From Bacillota bacterium (GTDB taxonomy: Bacteria; Bacillota; Clostridia; Christensenellales; CAG-138), in contig JAEYHP010000119.1 in the NCBI GenBank assembly GCA_023409435.1, positions 1-39,484 of the forward strand: a DNA stretch of 39,484 bases, read 5' to 3'. The notes under the pieces were generated by a model. That model had not been told where the DNA came from. It did no database searches and worked only from the letters and a program-made list of their open reading frames with translations. Each line of letters starts with the position of its first letter. Position 1 is the first letter of the stretch. This document shows, in pieces, positions 32,312 through 39,484 of this stretch. The position numbers and the translations under genes were made by a program.

Positions 32312-32575
32312 ATGTCGGAATTGACCTCGCTTCCCAATATCGCAAAGGCGATGGAGCAGCAATTAAAAGAAGCGGATATCCATACGGCGGAAGAATTAAG
32401 AGCGGTCGGCGCGCGTGAGGCGTGGCTGAGGATATTCGCGTTCGACCCTTCCGCCTGCTACAACCGCCTGTGCGGCTTGGAGGGCGCCATACGCGGCGTA
32501 CGCTGGCGCGACCTGCCTGAGGAAGTCAAGGCGGAATTAAAGGCGTTTTACCGCGAACACAGGCCGGGGAAATAA
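32312..32575 (+). CDS. TfoX C-terminal domain protein
   Basis: An 87-residue protein consisting only of the TfoX C-terminal-type helix-hairpin-helix domain: LPNIAKAMEQQLKEADIHTAEELRAVGAREAWLRI is the recognisable part, followed by LCGLEGAIRGVRW. Full TfoX/Sxy proteins have an extra N-terminal domain and control competence; stand-alone C-terminal domains are common in Firmicutes and are of unknown function. RBS AAAGGAGG at 8 bp. It lies downstream of the SDR and ahead of a terminator. Confidence 0.9.
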   Translation: MSELTSLPNIAKAMEQQLKEADIHTAEELRAVGAREAWLRIFAFDPSACYNRLCGLEGAIRGVRWRDLPEEVKAELKAFYREHRPGK

Positions 32576-32604
32576 CGCGCTTTTCGTTGAGAATTTGCGT
32601 ATGA

Positions 32605-32629
32605 AAAAAGCGGCCGTCCGCCGCTTTTT
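32605..32629. terminator. Bidirectional terminator
   Basis: AAAAAGCGGC/GCCGCTTTTT with a five-base loop, between the convergent TfoX-C and DUF1540 genes. Confidence 0.93.
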
Positions 32630-32652
32630 CCCATGCCGGAGGCAAGCCGTTG

Positions 32653-32826
32653 TTACTTTTGTTTGTAGGACCCGCACAGGGTCTCGTCTTCCGGGTTTCC
32701 GGTGTTGCAGCTGTGACATGGCCTGACTACGATGCGGTTTAAATTGCACATACCTTCGTCCTTGAAATATGCGCAGCTGTTCACTTCACATCCGATGGTC
32801 TGCTGCCCTGCTCTGTTGTCTTGCAT
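32653..32826 (-). CDS. DUF1540 small cysteine-rich protein
   Basis: A 57-residue DUF1540 protein. The pattern IGCEVNSCAYFKDEGMCNLNRI, followed later by a Cys pair (CHSC) and TLCGSY, gives seven cysteines in the family spacing, suggesting a small metal-binding or disulfide-stabilised fold. Family members are typical of Clostridia and some are found in spores, but no function is established. Start at ATG 32826 with AGGAGGTAACATAC upstream; the open frame extends to 32910 without similarity. Confidence 0.9.
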   Translation of the reverse strand: MQDNRAGQQTIGCEVNSCAYFKDEGMCNLNRIVVRPCHSCNTGNPEDETLCGSYKQK

Positions 32827-32935
32827 GTATGTTACCTCCTGTTTCGTTTGATCGGGTTCGATCGGTTTTAGTATGCGGCACGGCGGTACACAATATGCAG
32901 TGTTTATCATGGTTCACGCAAAGAAGGAGCGCAAA

Positions 32936-33436
32936 ATGCAATCTATCCGCAGCCTGTTGCCCGCGGCAAACGCGGATGCGAAAGTATTGATCCTCGGCTC
33001 CATGCCGGGCGTCCGTTCGTTGGAAGCCGGGCAGTATTACGCGCATCCACGCAACGATTTTTGGCCACTGATATTTGAAGTACTGCGCGAAAGCGATCCC
33101 GGTTCTTATGATGCCCGGATTGCCACGCTGTTACAGCATAAAATCGCTTTGTGGGACGTCATTTATGAATGCGAGCGCGAAGGAAGTCTCGATAAAAACA
33201 TAAAAGCCGCCGTCCCCAACGACATCTGCGTTTTTTTAAAAAACCATACTTTGATCAAAACCATATGTTTCAACGGTACGACGGCGCAGCGGACGTATTT
33301 TGCGTATTTTGAGGCACAGGAGGATATTTCCTACCTGCTGCTGCCTTCTTCGAGCCCCGTGCCCAGGCGGCATGTCCGCACAAGGGAGGATAAGCTCCCG
33401 AAGTGGCTTGCGATCCGAGAGTATCTGCACCAATAA
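32936..33436 (+). CDS. DNA-deoxyinosine (hypoxanthine) glycosylase, UDG superfamily
   Basis: A 166-residue base-excision enzyme of the uracil-DNA-glycosylase superfamily, family 6 (hypoxanthine-DNA glycosylase). Motifs: VLILGSMPGVRSLEAGQYYAHPRNDFWP (residues ~17-44), with Asn40 in the family's characteristic position, and LLLPSSSPVPRR, the second active-site loop. It removes hypoxanthine from deaminated adenine. It is not part of a purine operon, but purine-derived deamination damage is thematically linked to the nearby genes. RBS AAGAAGGAG. The DUF1540 gene is divergent with a 109-bp gap. Confidence 0.88.
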   Translation: MQSIRSLLPAANADAKVLILGSMPGVRSLEAGQYYAHPRNDFWPLIFEVLRESDPGSYDARIATLLQHKIALWDVIYECEREGSLDKNIKAAVPNDICVFLKNHTLIKTICFNGTTAQRTYFAYFEAQEDISYLLLPSSSPVPRRHVRTREDKLPKWLAIREYLHQ

Positions 33437-33453
33437 GAGTTTGAAATTTTCGC

Positions 33454-33494
33454 AAAAAAGGAGTACGTTGAGGGTTCCCCCAACGTACTTTTTT
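33454..33494. terminator. Bidirectional terminator
   Basis: AGTACGTTG (33462-33470) pairs with CAACGTACT (33481-33489); A-run on the left and T-run on the right. It separates the convergent glycosylase and amidase genes. Confidence 0.92.
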
Positions 33495-33513
33495 CAACAT
33501 TCTAAACTTATCA

Positions 33514-34248
33514 TTATTCCCCCGCAGGCGCTGGGGTCGCATCCGGCTGCGTGGCAAAATAGGCCGCCACGCCCGCGACGATGCCCGCCGCGAGCTTCTT
33601 CTGATGCGCAGGGTCCTGCAGCAAATTTTCATCCGAGGCGTTGGACAAAAACCCGCATTCTATGATGACGGCGGGAGCGATGCTTTCGCGCAGCACAAAA
33701 TAATCCCCGGGGTTTGCGGGCCGCTTGGGGTTGCCGATGCTCTCGCATACCGCGGTGATCACCTGTGTAGCGAGCTTTTCCCCTTCCTGGGAACCTTTCA
33801 TATAAAACGCCATGGGACCTTTGATGGCGCTGTCCCGGAATTTGTTCATGTGGATGCTGACGACGGCGCATACCCCATCCTGGCGCATGATTTCTCGGCG
33901 CGCCTCCATATCCGCACGCTTGTTTTCGCCTAAAGCGCCCGCGTCTCTGCGCGTCATTTCCACGGCAAACCCGGCTTCCCTTAAGCCACTTTCGACAAGC
34001 CTTGCGACTTCCAGGTTGATGCCCGCCTCCTGCACGCCGCTCACGCCGACCGCGCCCCCGTCCTTTCCGCCGTGCCCGGCGTCGAGTATAATAAGGGGTA
34101 CCCCGCCGCCATCCGTCCGGGCGGGCAATACGGCAGGCTGTGCAAGCGGCCACCACGCGCCGGATGCGGCAAGCGCGAACAGGCTTACCGCAAGCACCAC
34201 GCCCATCCAATCAAAAAACTGCTTCCCGAGCCTTGTCTGCTTTTCCAA
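33514..34248 (-). CDS. cwlD: N-acetylmuramoyl-L-alanine amidase, CwlD-like
   Basis: A zinc peptidoglycan amidase (Amidase_3) anchored by one N-terminal helix (DWMGVVLAVSLFALAASGAWW). Zinc ligands and catalytic residues are at ILDAGHGGKDGGAVG, the Glu in INLEVARLV, VSIHMN and the catalytic IIECGFLSN. Size and layout match CwlD, which makes muramic-delta-lactam in spore cortex, so the host is probably a sporulator. I choose a TTG start at 34248 because GGGAGGG lies seven bases upstream; the next ATG upstream (34425) adds 59 residues without family similarity and no good site. The C-terminus ends in a short Pro/Ala tail. Confidence 0.85.
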   Translation of the reverse strand: MEKQTRLGKQFFDWMGVVLAVSLFALAASGAWWPLAQPAVLPARTDGGGVPLIILDAGHGGKDGGAVGVSGVQEAGINLEVARLVESGLREAGFAVEMTRRDAGALGENKRADMEARREIMRQDGVCAVVSIHMNKFRDSAIKGPMAFYMKGSQEGEKLATQVITAVCESIGNPKRPANPGDYFVLRESIAPAVIIECGFLSNASDENLLQDPAHQKKLAAGIVAGVAAYFATQPDATPAPAGE

Positions 34249-34443
34249 CGTAATGCCCTCCCCGCTATGTTCAAAAGCCAACGGCGGCTTTACAGGTCTT
34301 TCACACGCGGCTTTTACTGTTCCTATATGATATTCCGTACACAACGCGCTTATATCTGTTCGTTTTCCCCACTTGCGGGCATTTTTTGCATGTTTTTCCG
34401 CGGTTTGACTGTATATGCATTGCATTGTATATGCGCTGGGCTA

Positions 34444-34718
34444 TGTGCATATGCGCATATCTATCCACATCATGCACAGAGTTATGCACAGGTTTGCCGC
34501 CATATTCTCGTAATATTTGTTTGTTATGCACAGTTTGACACAGCGCATATACACACTATGCCCACTTGTGCACATACAGCGGCAGATTCAAAAATCGCCG
34601 TATTTCCGGCACTTTTTTGGGGTCCGGGCAAATATGCACAAGGTTTATATACACGAAACCTTGTCACAGATATACGTATCAAAAAAGCGGCCAAAAGGTC
34701 GCTTTTTGTTGTGCACAA
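34444..34718 (+). other. Cluster of DnaA-box-like 9-mers
   Basis: Within 34426-34969, which has no gene, these 9-mers match or nearly match TTATNCACA: CTATCCACA 34461, TCATGCACA 34470, TTATGCACA 34482, TTATGCACA 34524, TTGTGCACA 34566, ATATGCACA 34632, TTGTGCACA 34709 (all plus), and ATATGCACA on the minus strand at 34444-34452. The two TTATGCACA copies fit the consensus exactly. Start spacing 34461-34482-34524-34566 is 21, 42, 42 bp. Whether DnaA binds here is inference. Confidence 0.55.
34682..34707. terminator. Bidirectional terminator downstream of ispE
   Basis: AAAAAGCGGCC and GGTCGCTTTTT (one G-T pair) around AAAA. A second hairpin, CCCGGTAG/CACCGGG-like (34931-34948), lies just after the ispE stop. 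Confidence 0.8.
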
Positions 34719-34969
34719 CGGAGAAAGATTTGATTATTCCGGCTCCGAGGCCGCCCGCGCCAACATGGGCGAACAGTACAATATGCCCATTTTAAAAGCT
34801 TTTTCATGCATGAGTCAGAATCCCGGAGCTTGGAGCCGTGGTATCTTTATGGATATTGAGGCGGAAAAGAGGAAAGTTTGACAGATATGTAGCATGCATA
34901 CCAAAACGAATACCGATAAGTGCGAAGTATCCCGGTGAACTACCGGGTCCATAAGAGGCGCAGATGAGA

Positions 34970-35797
34970 TTAGTCGACTGCGCTGCAGACGCAGCAAAAG
35001 GGAACGTCCGAAAATTGCGAAGCCGCGGCATTTGCATTTTCTTCCTTTTCAAACAGCCCGAACACGGCGGAACCGGAACCCGTCATGGCGGCGCCCAAAG
35101 CGCCCGCTCCCTGTAACCGCGCGCACAGCGCCCCGATTTCAGGCAGCAGTGTTGCGGCGGCCTTCTGCAGGGCGTTCCCGCAAGCGCCGCCCAGCGCGGG
35201 GAGGTCCCCCGTTTGCAGCGCGCGTATGGCGGCCTTTGTATCGGGATGGAAGACAGGAAGCTCCAGGCGCGAAAACAGCATCGGCGTGGAAATGCCCGCC
35301 CGCGGTTTTAAAAGTACAAACCACAGCGGCTTTTTGACGAGCGGAAGCGGCTCTATTTTTTCCCCGACGCCGCCCACGCGGCAGGGCCCCCTGTTCAGGC
35401 AATAGGGCACATCCGCGCCGACCATACGCGCCGCTTCATAGAGCTGTTCCACATTGAGCGCGCCGTAGGCTTGCTGCATCAGCAAAAGGGTTTCCGCGGC
35501 GTCGGCGCTGCCCCCGCCAAGCCCCGCCTGGGCGGGGATGCGTTTTTGTATATGAATGCGCGCGCCGCAACGTCTCCCCGCCAATTCGGAATAGGCTTTC
35601 GCCGCCTTTGTTACGGTATCGTCATCCGGCGTATCCATGCCTTCATAGATGACAAAAATACCGTCCGCCGGGGAAAACGAAAGGGTATCCGCCAAGGATA
35701 CGCGGATGTTGAGCATATCCAGCTCATGGTACCCGTCCGGCCTGCGAAACAGCACGTCCAGCGTCAGGTTAAGCTTTGCATAAGCCAAAGTCTGCAA
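34970..35797 (-). CDS. ispE: 4-diphosphocytidyl-2-C-methyl-D-erythritol kinase
   Basis: A 275-residue GHMP kinase of the non-mevalonate isoprenoid pathway. Lys8 in AYAKLNLTL, the ATP loop PAQAGLGGGSADAA (88-101) and the catalytic Asp in GADVPYCL are present. MTGSGSAVFGLF is the third GHMP motif. Length is normal. It follows the DnaI-like gene by 4 bp on the minus strand, so it is read as the last gene of a dnaD-dnaI-ispE unit. The start is the ATG at 35797. Confidence 0.95.
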   Translation of the reverse strand: MQTLAYAKLNLTLDVLFRRPDGYHELDMLNIRVSLADTLSFSPADGIFVIYEGMDTPDDDTVTKAAKAYSELAGRRCGARIHIQKRIPAQAGLGGGSADAAETLLLMQQAYGALNVEQLYEAARMVGADVPYCLNRGPCRVGGVGEKIEPLPLVKKPLWFVLLKPRAGISTPMLFSRLELPVFHPDTKAAIRALQTGDLPALGGACGNALQKAAATLLPEIGALCARLQGAGALGAAMTGSGSAVFGLFEKEENANAAASQFSDVPFCCVCSAVD

Positions 35798-35801
35798 CGG
35801 G

Positions 35802-36758
35802 TCAGGCCTCCTTTGTGCGCGCCGGGCACAGCCTAAGGTTTTGGCCCGTTAATTGCAGGATGCGCGAATCCTCCACGCTGATCAGGCGCGAGAATATGCG
35901 CTCGCCATACCGTTCCTGCAGCTTCTCCGAGGTAAAATTGCTGGCGATCACGGTATGCAATCCGGCGTTGTGGCGCTCGTTGAGTATGGAAAAGAGATAC
36001 TCCAGCGTGATATTGTTGATCATGGGCTCGGTGCCAAGATCGTCGATGAGCAGTAGCGGTACGGTCAAAAACGGCCCCGCAGCATCCGCATTCTGGCGGA
36101 TGCCGGAAAGCAGCTGCTCCATGAGGGTGTATGCCGTGACCTTTTTTACCAAAAACCCGCGCGCAAGCACGCGGGCAGCTATACTGTTCAATAAAAACGT
36201 CTTGCCAAGGCCCGACGTCCCCAATAAAAGCAGGTTGCGCTTTAATGTGAGGGGAAAATCGTCCGCATACCCTTCCGTGATGCGGCGGGCCGCAAGTATC
36301 TGCTTCTTTTGCGCTTCTGTGGGGAAGATTTCAGCGTCGAACGTTTCAAACGTCTCACGCGCGTCGATTTGGGAGGTGGCGCGCGCCTGCCCCAGCAGTT
36401 TTTTTTGCAGGCAAGCGCAGGGGACGCGGTGAGGCTCGCCCACATACCCGGTATCCCGGCAGTGGACGCAGCGATATTGAAGCACCAGGTAATCCCCTGG
36501 GAGTCCGGAGGCAAACAGCAGCGCGCGTTCCTCTTCCTGAAGGCTATTAAGCGCCTCGGAAGCTGTCCGCGCCGCCTCCACCGCATCCATGCCCCGGCGG
36601 ATGGCCTGGCCTAAAGTCAGCGCCGCCGCGCGCCTGCGCTCCGCAATGGCTAAAAATCCCGGGTGCAGGGCATATGCTTCCTCCGTGCGCCGCAGCAGGG
36701 CCGTGCGCTCTTCCCGGCGGATATGCTCGTATTCGGCCTGGATTTCCGCGAGCGACAT
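35802..36758 (-). CDS. DnaC/DnaI-type replicative helicase loader
   Basis: A 318-residue AAA+ ATPase that loads the replicative helicase. The N-terminal part is helical; a Cys4 site (CVHC at 97-100, PCAC at 113-116) probably holds zinc, as in B. subtilis DnaI. Walker A GTSGLGKT (180-187), Walker B LLLIDD (235-240), then sensor region VIASNFTSEKL and the arginine-finger part FSRLIS. It starts one base after the DnaD gene stop. With that gene it forms the primosome-loading pair found in Firmicutes. Confidence 0.9.
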   Translation of the reverse strand: MSLAEIQAEYEHIRREERTALLRRTEEAYALHPGFLAIAERRRAAALTLGQAIRRGMDAVEAARTASEALNSLQEEERALLFASGLPGDYLVLQYRCVHCRDTGYVGEPHRVPCACLQKKLLGQARATSQIDARETFETFDAEIFPTEAQKKQILAARRITEGYADDFPLTLKRNLLLLGTSGLGKTFLLNSIAARVLARGFLVKKVTAYTLMEQLLSGIRQNADAAGPFLTVPLLLIDDLGTEPMINNITLEYLFSILNERHNAGLHTVIASNFTSEKLQERYGERIFSRLISVEDSRILQLTGQNLRLCPARTKEA

Positions 36759-36759
36759 A

Positions 36760-37947
36760 TTACGCCTCCTCGTCCAAATTCACAAATATGTGGGCGATCT
36801 CTTCATCGGAATACTTCTTTTGCGGGTAATCCATGGAGTCTTTAACGCGCTTGTTTGAGGATGGCCTCTCTTCCCGCGCGTCAAGCATTGTTTGCGCCTG
36901 TTCGGCCGTTTTTGCTCCGCTATCCAGGAGTTCTTTTACGAGCGTGCGCAAATACGCGTACGGCCGCTCCCTGCCCTGAGCCTTGTTGGCGGCGAGCAGC
37001 AGCGCATCCTTTTCCATGCCCTCCGCCAGATAGCCCGCAAGCTGTGCGCGTTCGAGCGGGCGCGCAGCGCGGCCCATGCCCATAGCGGAAAACACCTCGC
37101 GCGCGAGCATGGAGTCCGCGTCTTCGGCCGCGAAGAGCGCGGCGATTGCGTCCGCAGTGACCGTCCCTTCGCGATAAAGACGCTCCAATACGCCATCAAG
37201 ATATTTGAAACTCGGGCGCTCCGCCTTGGTGACGGCGGGGCAGGCGGCGAGCACAGCCTCCTGCGTAAAGCCCCAGCCCTTTGTCCATTTTTCGTAAAGC
37301 TCCAGTTCGTCCTGCGTGGGGCGGCGGCTTTTGTTCCAGCGTTTCAATACGGCTGCCGCTCCCCCGGTTTTTTCCTCAAACGCCGCGGCATATTCTTTGG
37401 CGTCCTCCAACGTGCGGACCCCTTCCGACGCCCACGCGCGGGCCACGGTATCGATATAGTTCACATGCACGCGCATGCCCTTCTGGGAAAGGCAGTGGGA
37501 AATAAGCTCCAGCACCGCTTCCTCCGTCAGGTTGTAGACCTCCACCCAATCGTACAGGTACCTGAGTTCCTGCGCCCGAAGCGTGCGCGGGGCAAACAAC
37601 TGCTGGGCGGCCTGCACAAGCTCGCCGTACTTGCCCGGCACGAGTATGGGCTCGCGCGGACGCTCGCTAGGAGCCGTATACTCCGCCTCCAGCGGATCGG
37701 CGGAAAGGATGCGCATCAAGCCTTCCCGCTGCCAGTAAGCGCATGCGTCGAGCACTTCCTGCTCCGTAAGGCCCAGCGCCTCATGCATGGGTACGGCGGA
37801 AAACGCGGGATAGCGGCAGAGCATCAACCCATACAGATACACGCGCAGCTGCGTACCATCGGCCGCGGGCATATATTCAAGCAGAAACAGATTGTCCACG
37901 GGCGTCTGCTCCAGCGGCAGCGCTTCCTTTGCAAAGCGAACGGTCAT
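36760..37947 (-). CDS. DnaD/DnaB-family primosomal protein
   Basis: A 395-residue DnaD-domain protein. The N-terminal winged-helix-like part includes VDNLFLLEYM and LRVYLYGLMLCRYPAF. Two DnaD C-terminal-type repeats follow: ELRYLYDWVEVYNLTEEAVLELI... (~residues 165-225) and ELYEKWTKGWGFTQEAVLAAC... (~232-290). The C-terminal tail (SMDYPQKKYSDEEI) carries the common DYPQKxY segment. The product helps open the origin and recruit the DnaI-like loader. Start at ATG 37947 with AAGGAG upstream; the frame is open to 38076, but that covers the promoter and leader hairpin. Confidence 0.88.
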   Translation of the reverse strand: MTVRFAKEALPLEQTPVDNLFLLEYMPAADGTQLRVYLYGLMLCRYPAFSAVPMHEALGLTEQEVLDACAYWQREGLMRILSADPLEAEYTAPSERPREPILVPGKYGELVQAAQQLFAPRTLRAQELRYLYDWVEVYNLTEEAVLELISHCLSQKGMRVHVNYIDTVARAWASEGVRTLEDAKEYAAAFEEKTGGAAAVLKRWNKSRRPTQDELELYEKWTKGWGFTQEAVLAACPAVTKAERPSFKYLDGVLERLYREGTVTADAIAALFAAEDADSMLAREVFSAMGMGRAARPLERAQLAGYLAEGMEKDALLLAANKAQGRERPYAYLRTLVKELLDSGAKTAEQAQTMLDAREERPSSNKRVKDSMDYPQKKYSDEEIAHIFVNLDEEA

Positions 37948-37977
37948 ACGGAACTCCTTCGTGGTGGATGACTTGCC

Positions 37978-38034
37978 TAAGCATAGCGCGCCAATCCGAA
38001 CCCGGCCGAATTGCGCGCTATGCTTATTATAACA
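37978..38034 (-). promoter_or_regulatory. Promoter and leader inverted repeat of dnaD-dnaI-ispE
   Basis: Minus strand TGTTATAAT (38034-38026) is an extended -10. Immediately downstream, TAAGCATAGCGCGCCAAT (37978-37995) and ATTGCGCGCTATGCTTA (38010-38026) form a long inverted repeat, complementary except for one extra base, touching the -10. It could be an operator or a leader stem-loop. Confidence 0.6.
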
Positions 38035-38191
38035 CACGCCGCCCCCGCGCCGCCACGCGTGCGCGGTATGCGGCAATACGATTCAAGGCACTTTCCCGCC
38101 AAAATTTTCGAATTTTGGGCCTTTCAGCACCGAATTATGCAAAATCTTATCGTCATAATGGGCAACTGAGCATATACATAAGGAGCAAGTC

Positions 38192-38275
38192 ATGTTTTGG
38201 CTCCTCCAACCGGAGCGCTTTCATCGTCGACACATCGGTACGGCCCTTTTGAAAGGCGGCCGCCCGTGGTCATAA
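38192..38275 (+). CDS. Possible 27-residue small protein
   Basis: An ATG six bases after AAGGAG opens a short frame encoding MFWLLQPERFHRRHIGTALL plus seven residues, ending at TAA 38273. Composition is basic with a short hydrophobic start. The rest of 38041-38309 has no other gene. It may be a leader peptide or chance; I do not recognise it. Confidence 0.25.
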   Translation: MFWLLQPERFHRRHIGTALLKGGRPWS

Positions 38276-38309
38276 TCGGCTCTCGTAATTGGCATATAGG
38301 AGGTAGGCT

Positions 38310-39442
38310 ATGGAACAAGGTGTTGTGATGATACCCATGTATCAAACGAACGGAATGCATTGCGGCCTTGCACGCATTCGGATCATGGGGAATTCAGCGC
38401 AAGTTGATGTGCGATGGAGCGGCAGGCCGCGCAATGATCTGGAGCTTGTCCTGCTTACAGAGGATGGCCCGCGCGCTGTGCGCAATGGCAGAGCGTCGCT
38501 CGGCCCTGGAAGAAGACTCTATGGTATCGCCGCAGTCAGCGATGGGCGTACTTGTGTATGCTGTGGCCCCGTGCGGGGAGAAGAGCGAGCATTTGCCCAG
38601 GCCATGCTGCTGCTCCGGCTTGGCTTTCCCGTGCCGCCTTCCCGCCCCCCTTTTCCCCGGCCTGACCGCGATAGGGACCGTGACAGAGACCGTGACAGGG
38701 ATCGTGACAGGGATCGTGACAGGGACCGCGACAGGGACCGCGACAGGGATCGCGACAGGGACCGCGACCGCGGCAGGATATTTATACCCGGCTTGCCGCC
38801 CCTGCCCATACCTCGCCGTCTCGCCGATGATGGGCAGCAGGCTTCCGAAGTGTTTGAACCTGCAGCGCTGGAAGTACCATTTGGCCCCGACGTCGGCATG
38901 ATCAACGGAGAAGAAGCTGCCGCCATGCTCGATTACGCCAGCCGCCCCGCGCCTGACGATTTGGTCGGCGCGGACCCGCGCATGCGCCCGCAGGGATATA
39001 TCTACGGCGGCCATGCATCGGATGCGTCCCAGTATGTTGGAGGTTCCTTTCCCAATGCAATTGAAACATTTTCAGACGGAATGCAACCCGGCGGATATGA
39101 CGATGCGCCTGCCCAGCCCACATATCTTGAGCGGCCTGCGCCGCCCGCACAAAGAGCCAGACCTGTAAAGGAGCAACCTGTACCGCTCCCGCGTGGAAAA
39201 GAACAGCCTGCGCCCCCTCCGCCCCCGATGCCCGCACCGCTACCTCGCGGAAAAGAGCAGCCGCTGCCCCCGAGCAAAAAGGAGCCGCCTCGGCCTGTCG
39301 TACCTCCTCCTCCTCCTCCGAGGCCTACGCCGCCTCCTCCCGTGCCCGCGCCGCCGCCTCCTCCTCCGCCACCGCCTCCGGCCCCCGCACCCGCACCTCC
39401 TCCGCCGCCTCCCCCGAGGCCCGCACCTCCTCCGCCTCCCCA
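38310..39442 (+). CDS. Low-complexity protein with Asp-Arg repeat and polyproline tail, 3' end missing
   Basis: I do not recognise this protein. The frame begins at ATG 38310 with AGGAGGTAGGCT upstream and stays open to the window end. Order: a compact N-terminal part of about 105 residues (MYQTNGMHCGLARIRIMG, VDVRWSGRP, LVLLTEDG, VCCGP; beta-rich in look), a 36-residue (Asp-Arg)18 tract, a linker of ~100 residues rich in Pro, Gly and Asp, then three LPRGKEQ-like units and a long polyproline stretch. The N-terminus has no signal peptide. The DR tract suggests strong charge alternation; the design resembles a surface, spore-coat or RNA-associated structural protein, but that is speculation. 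Long open frames on the other strand and frame in this region are by-products of the repeats. Confidence 0.7.
38664..38771 (+). repeat. 12-bp minisatellite encoding Asp-Arg dipeptides
   Basis: About nine units of GACAGGGAYCGY in tandem (108 bp; the first is diverged and the last partial). The alternation of AGG and CGY arginine codons follows the 12-bp period, so it arose by unit duplication; length variation between strains is expected. Confidence 0.88.
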
Positions 39443-39484
39443 TTTTTTTTTTATTATTCGGCGTCCACCGAGATCTTCACCTCC
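39443..39484 (+). other. Probable Illumina P5 adapter remnant (assembly artefact)
   Basis: A T-run (39443-39452) is followed by ATTATTCGGCG, TCCACCGAGATCT, TCAC. Against the P5 adapter core GATACGGCGACCACCGAGAT... the last 26 bases before CTCC differ at only about four positions, three of them A to T. The translated FFFIIRRPP is the familiar signature of adapter read-through in draft genomes. These bases should not be treated as genomic. Confidence 0.85.

Noticed and set aside
34426..34969. Chromosomal origin (oriC)
   Set aside because: DnaA-box-like sites are present but there is no dnaA, dnaN, rpmH or clear unwinding element, so I only call a site cluster.
38394..39014. Long open frames on both strands over the Asp-Arg tract (Val-Pro/Ala and Arg-Ser repeats)
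   Set aside because: A 12-bp repeat without stops opens all frames. Only the frame from 38310 has a ribosome site and a non-repetitive N-terminal domain.
1..39484. CRISPR array or selenocysteine (in-frame TGA) gene
   Set aside because: No regularly spaced direct repeats with unique spacers were seen; SelD is a Cys form and no frame needed a TGA read-through.

Overview
The window looks like a draft contig from a fairly GC-rich member of the Clostridia (Bacillota). Pointers are a YlmH-type S4 protein, a DnaD/DnaI-type primosome pair, a CwlD-like amidase, a DUF1540 protein, GGDEF/HD-GYP proteins, strong AGGAGG-type ribosome sites and TTGACA/TATAAT or TGnTATAAT promoters. A Christensenellales-like lineage is my guess only. 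The last ~40 bases look like a degraded Illumina P5 adapter, so the contig probably ends artificially.

Layout. 1-1.95 kb: a tRNA cluster (partial Phe, Gly, Cys), followed by an AT-rich mini-island. The island carries a frameshifted DUF2971 gene and is flanked by repeats that include copies of the tRNA-Cys 3' end. 1.95-5 kb: minus-strand housekeeping and accessory genes (YlmH, a zinc-type CDF transporter, a frameshifted VOC protein, a GNAT). 5-11.7 kb: an alpha-oxoamine synthase and a two-gene cyclic-di-GMP operon, each gene with GGDEF plus HD-GYP. 11.8-14.1 kb: a GltS-type symporter and an unknown membrane protein. 14.1-26.1 kb: a selenium/molybdenum hydroxylase locus, the main functional unit. 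26.6-31.4 kb: a BMP-type nucleoside ABC transporter operon. 31.5-38 kb: an SDR, a TfoX-C protein, a DUF1540 protein, a hypoxanthine-type DNA glycosylase, CwlD, IspE, DnaI-like and DnaD-like genes. 38.3 kb to the end: an odd low-complexity protein with an 18-fold Asp-Arg repeat and a polyproline tail.

How the genes fit together. The locus has a cysteine desulfurase (selenium/sulfur donor), SelD (selenophosphate), YqeB and YqeC (maturation of selenium-dependent molybdenum hydroxylases), a MocA-like cytidylyltransferase and a ModE-like regulator. It serves two different molybdenum hydroxylases: a three-subunit XDH operon (with a YciI-like fourth gene) and a single-chain 852-residue selenium-dependent XDH. 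With the nucleoside importer next door this suggests anaerobic use of purines: uptake, then hydroxylation of hypoxanthine/xanthine. The ModE-like gene and the yqeC-yqeB-selD operon are divergent, their -35 boxes coincide, and the regulator mRNA appears leaderless. A second notable region is 34.4-34.7 kb, where DnaA-box-like 9-mers lie in helical phase (21, 42, 42 bp) near the primosome genes.
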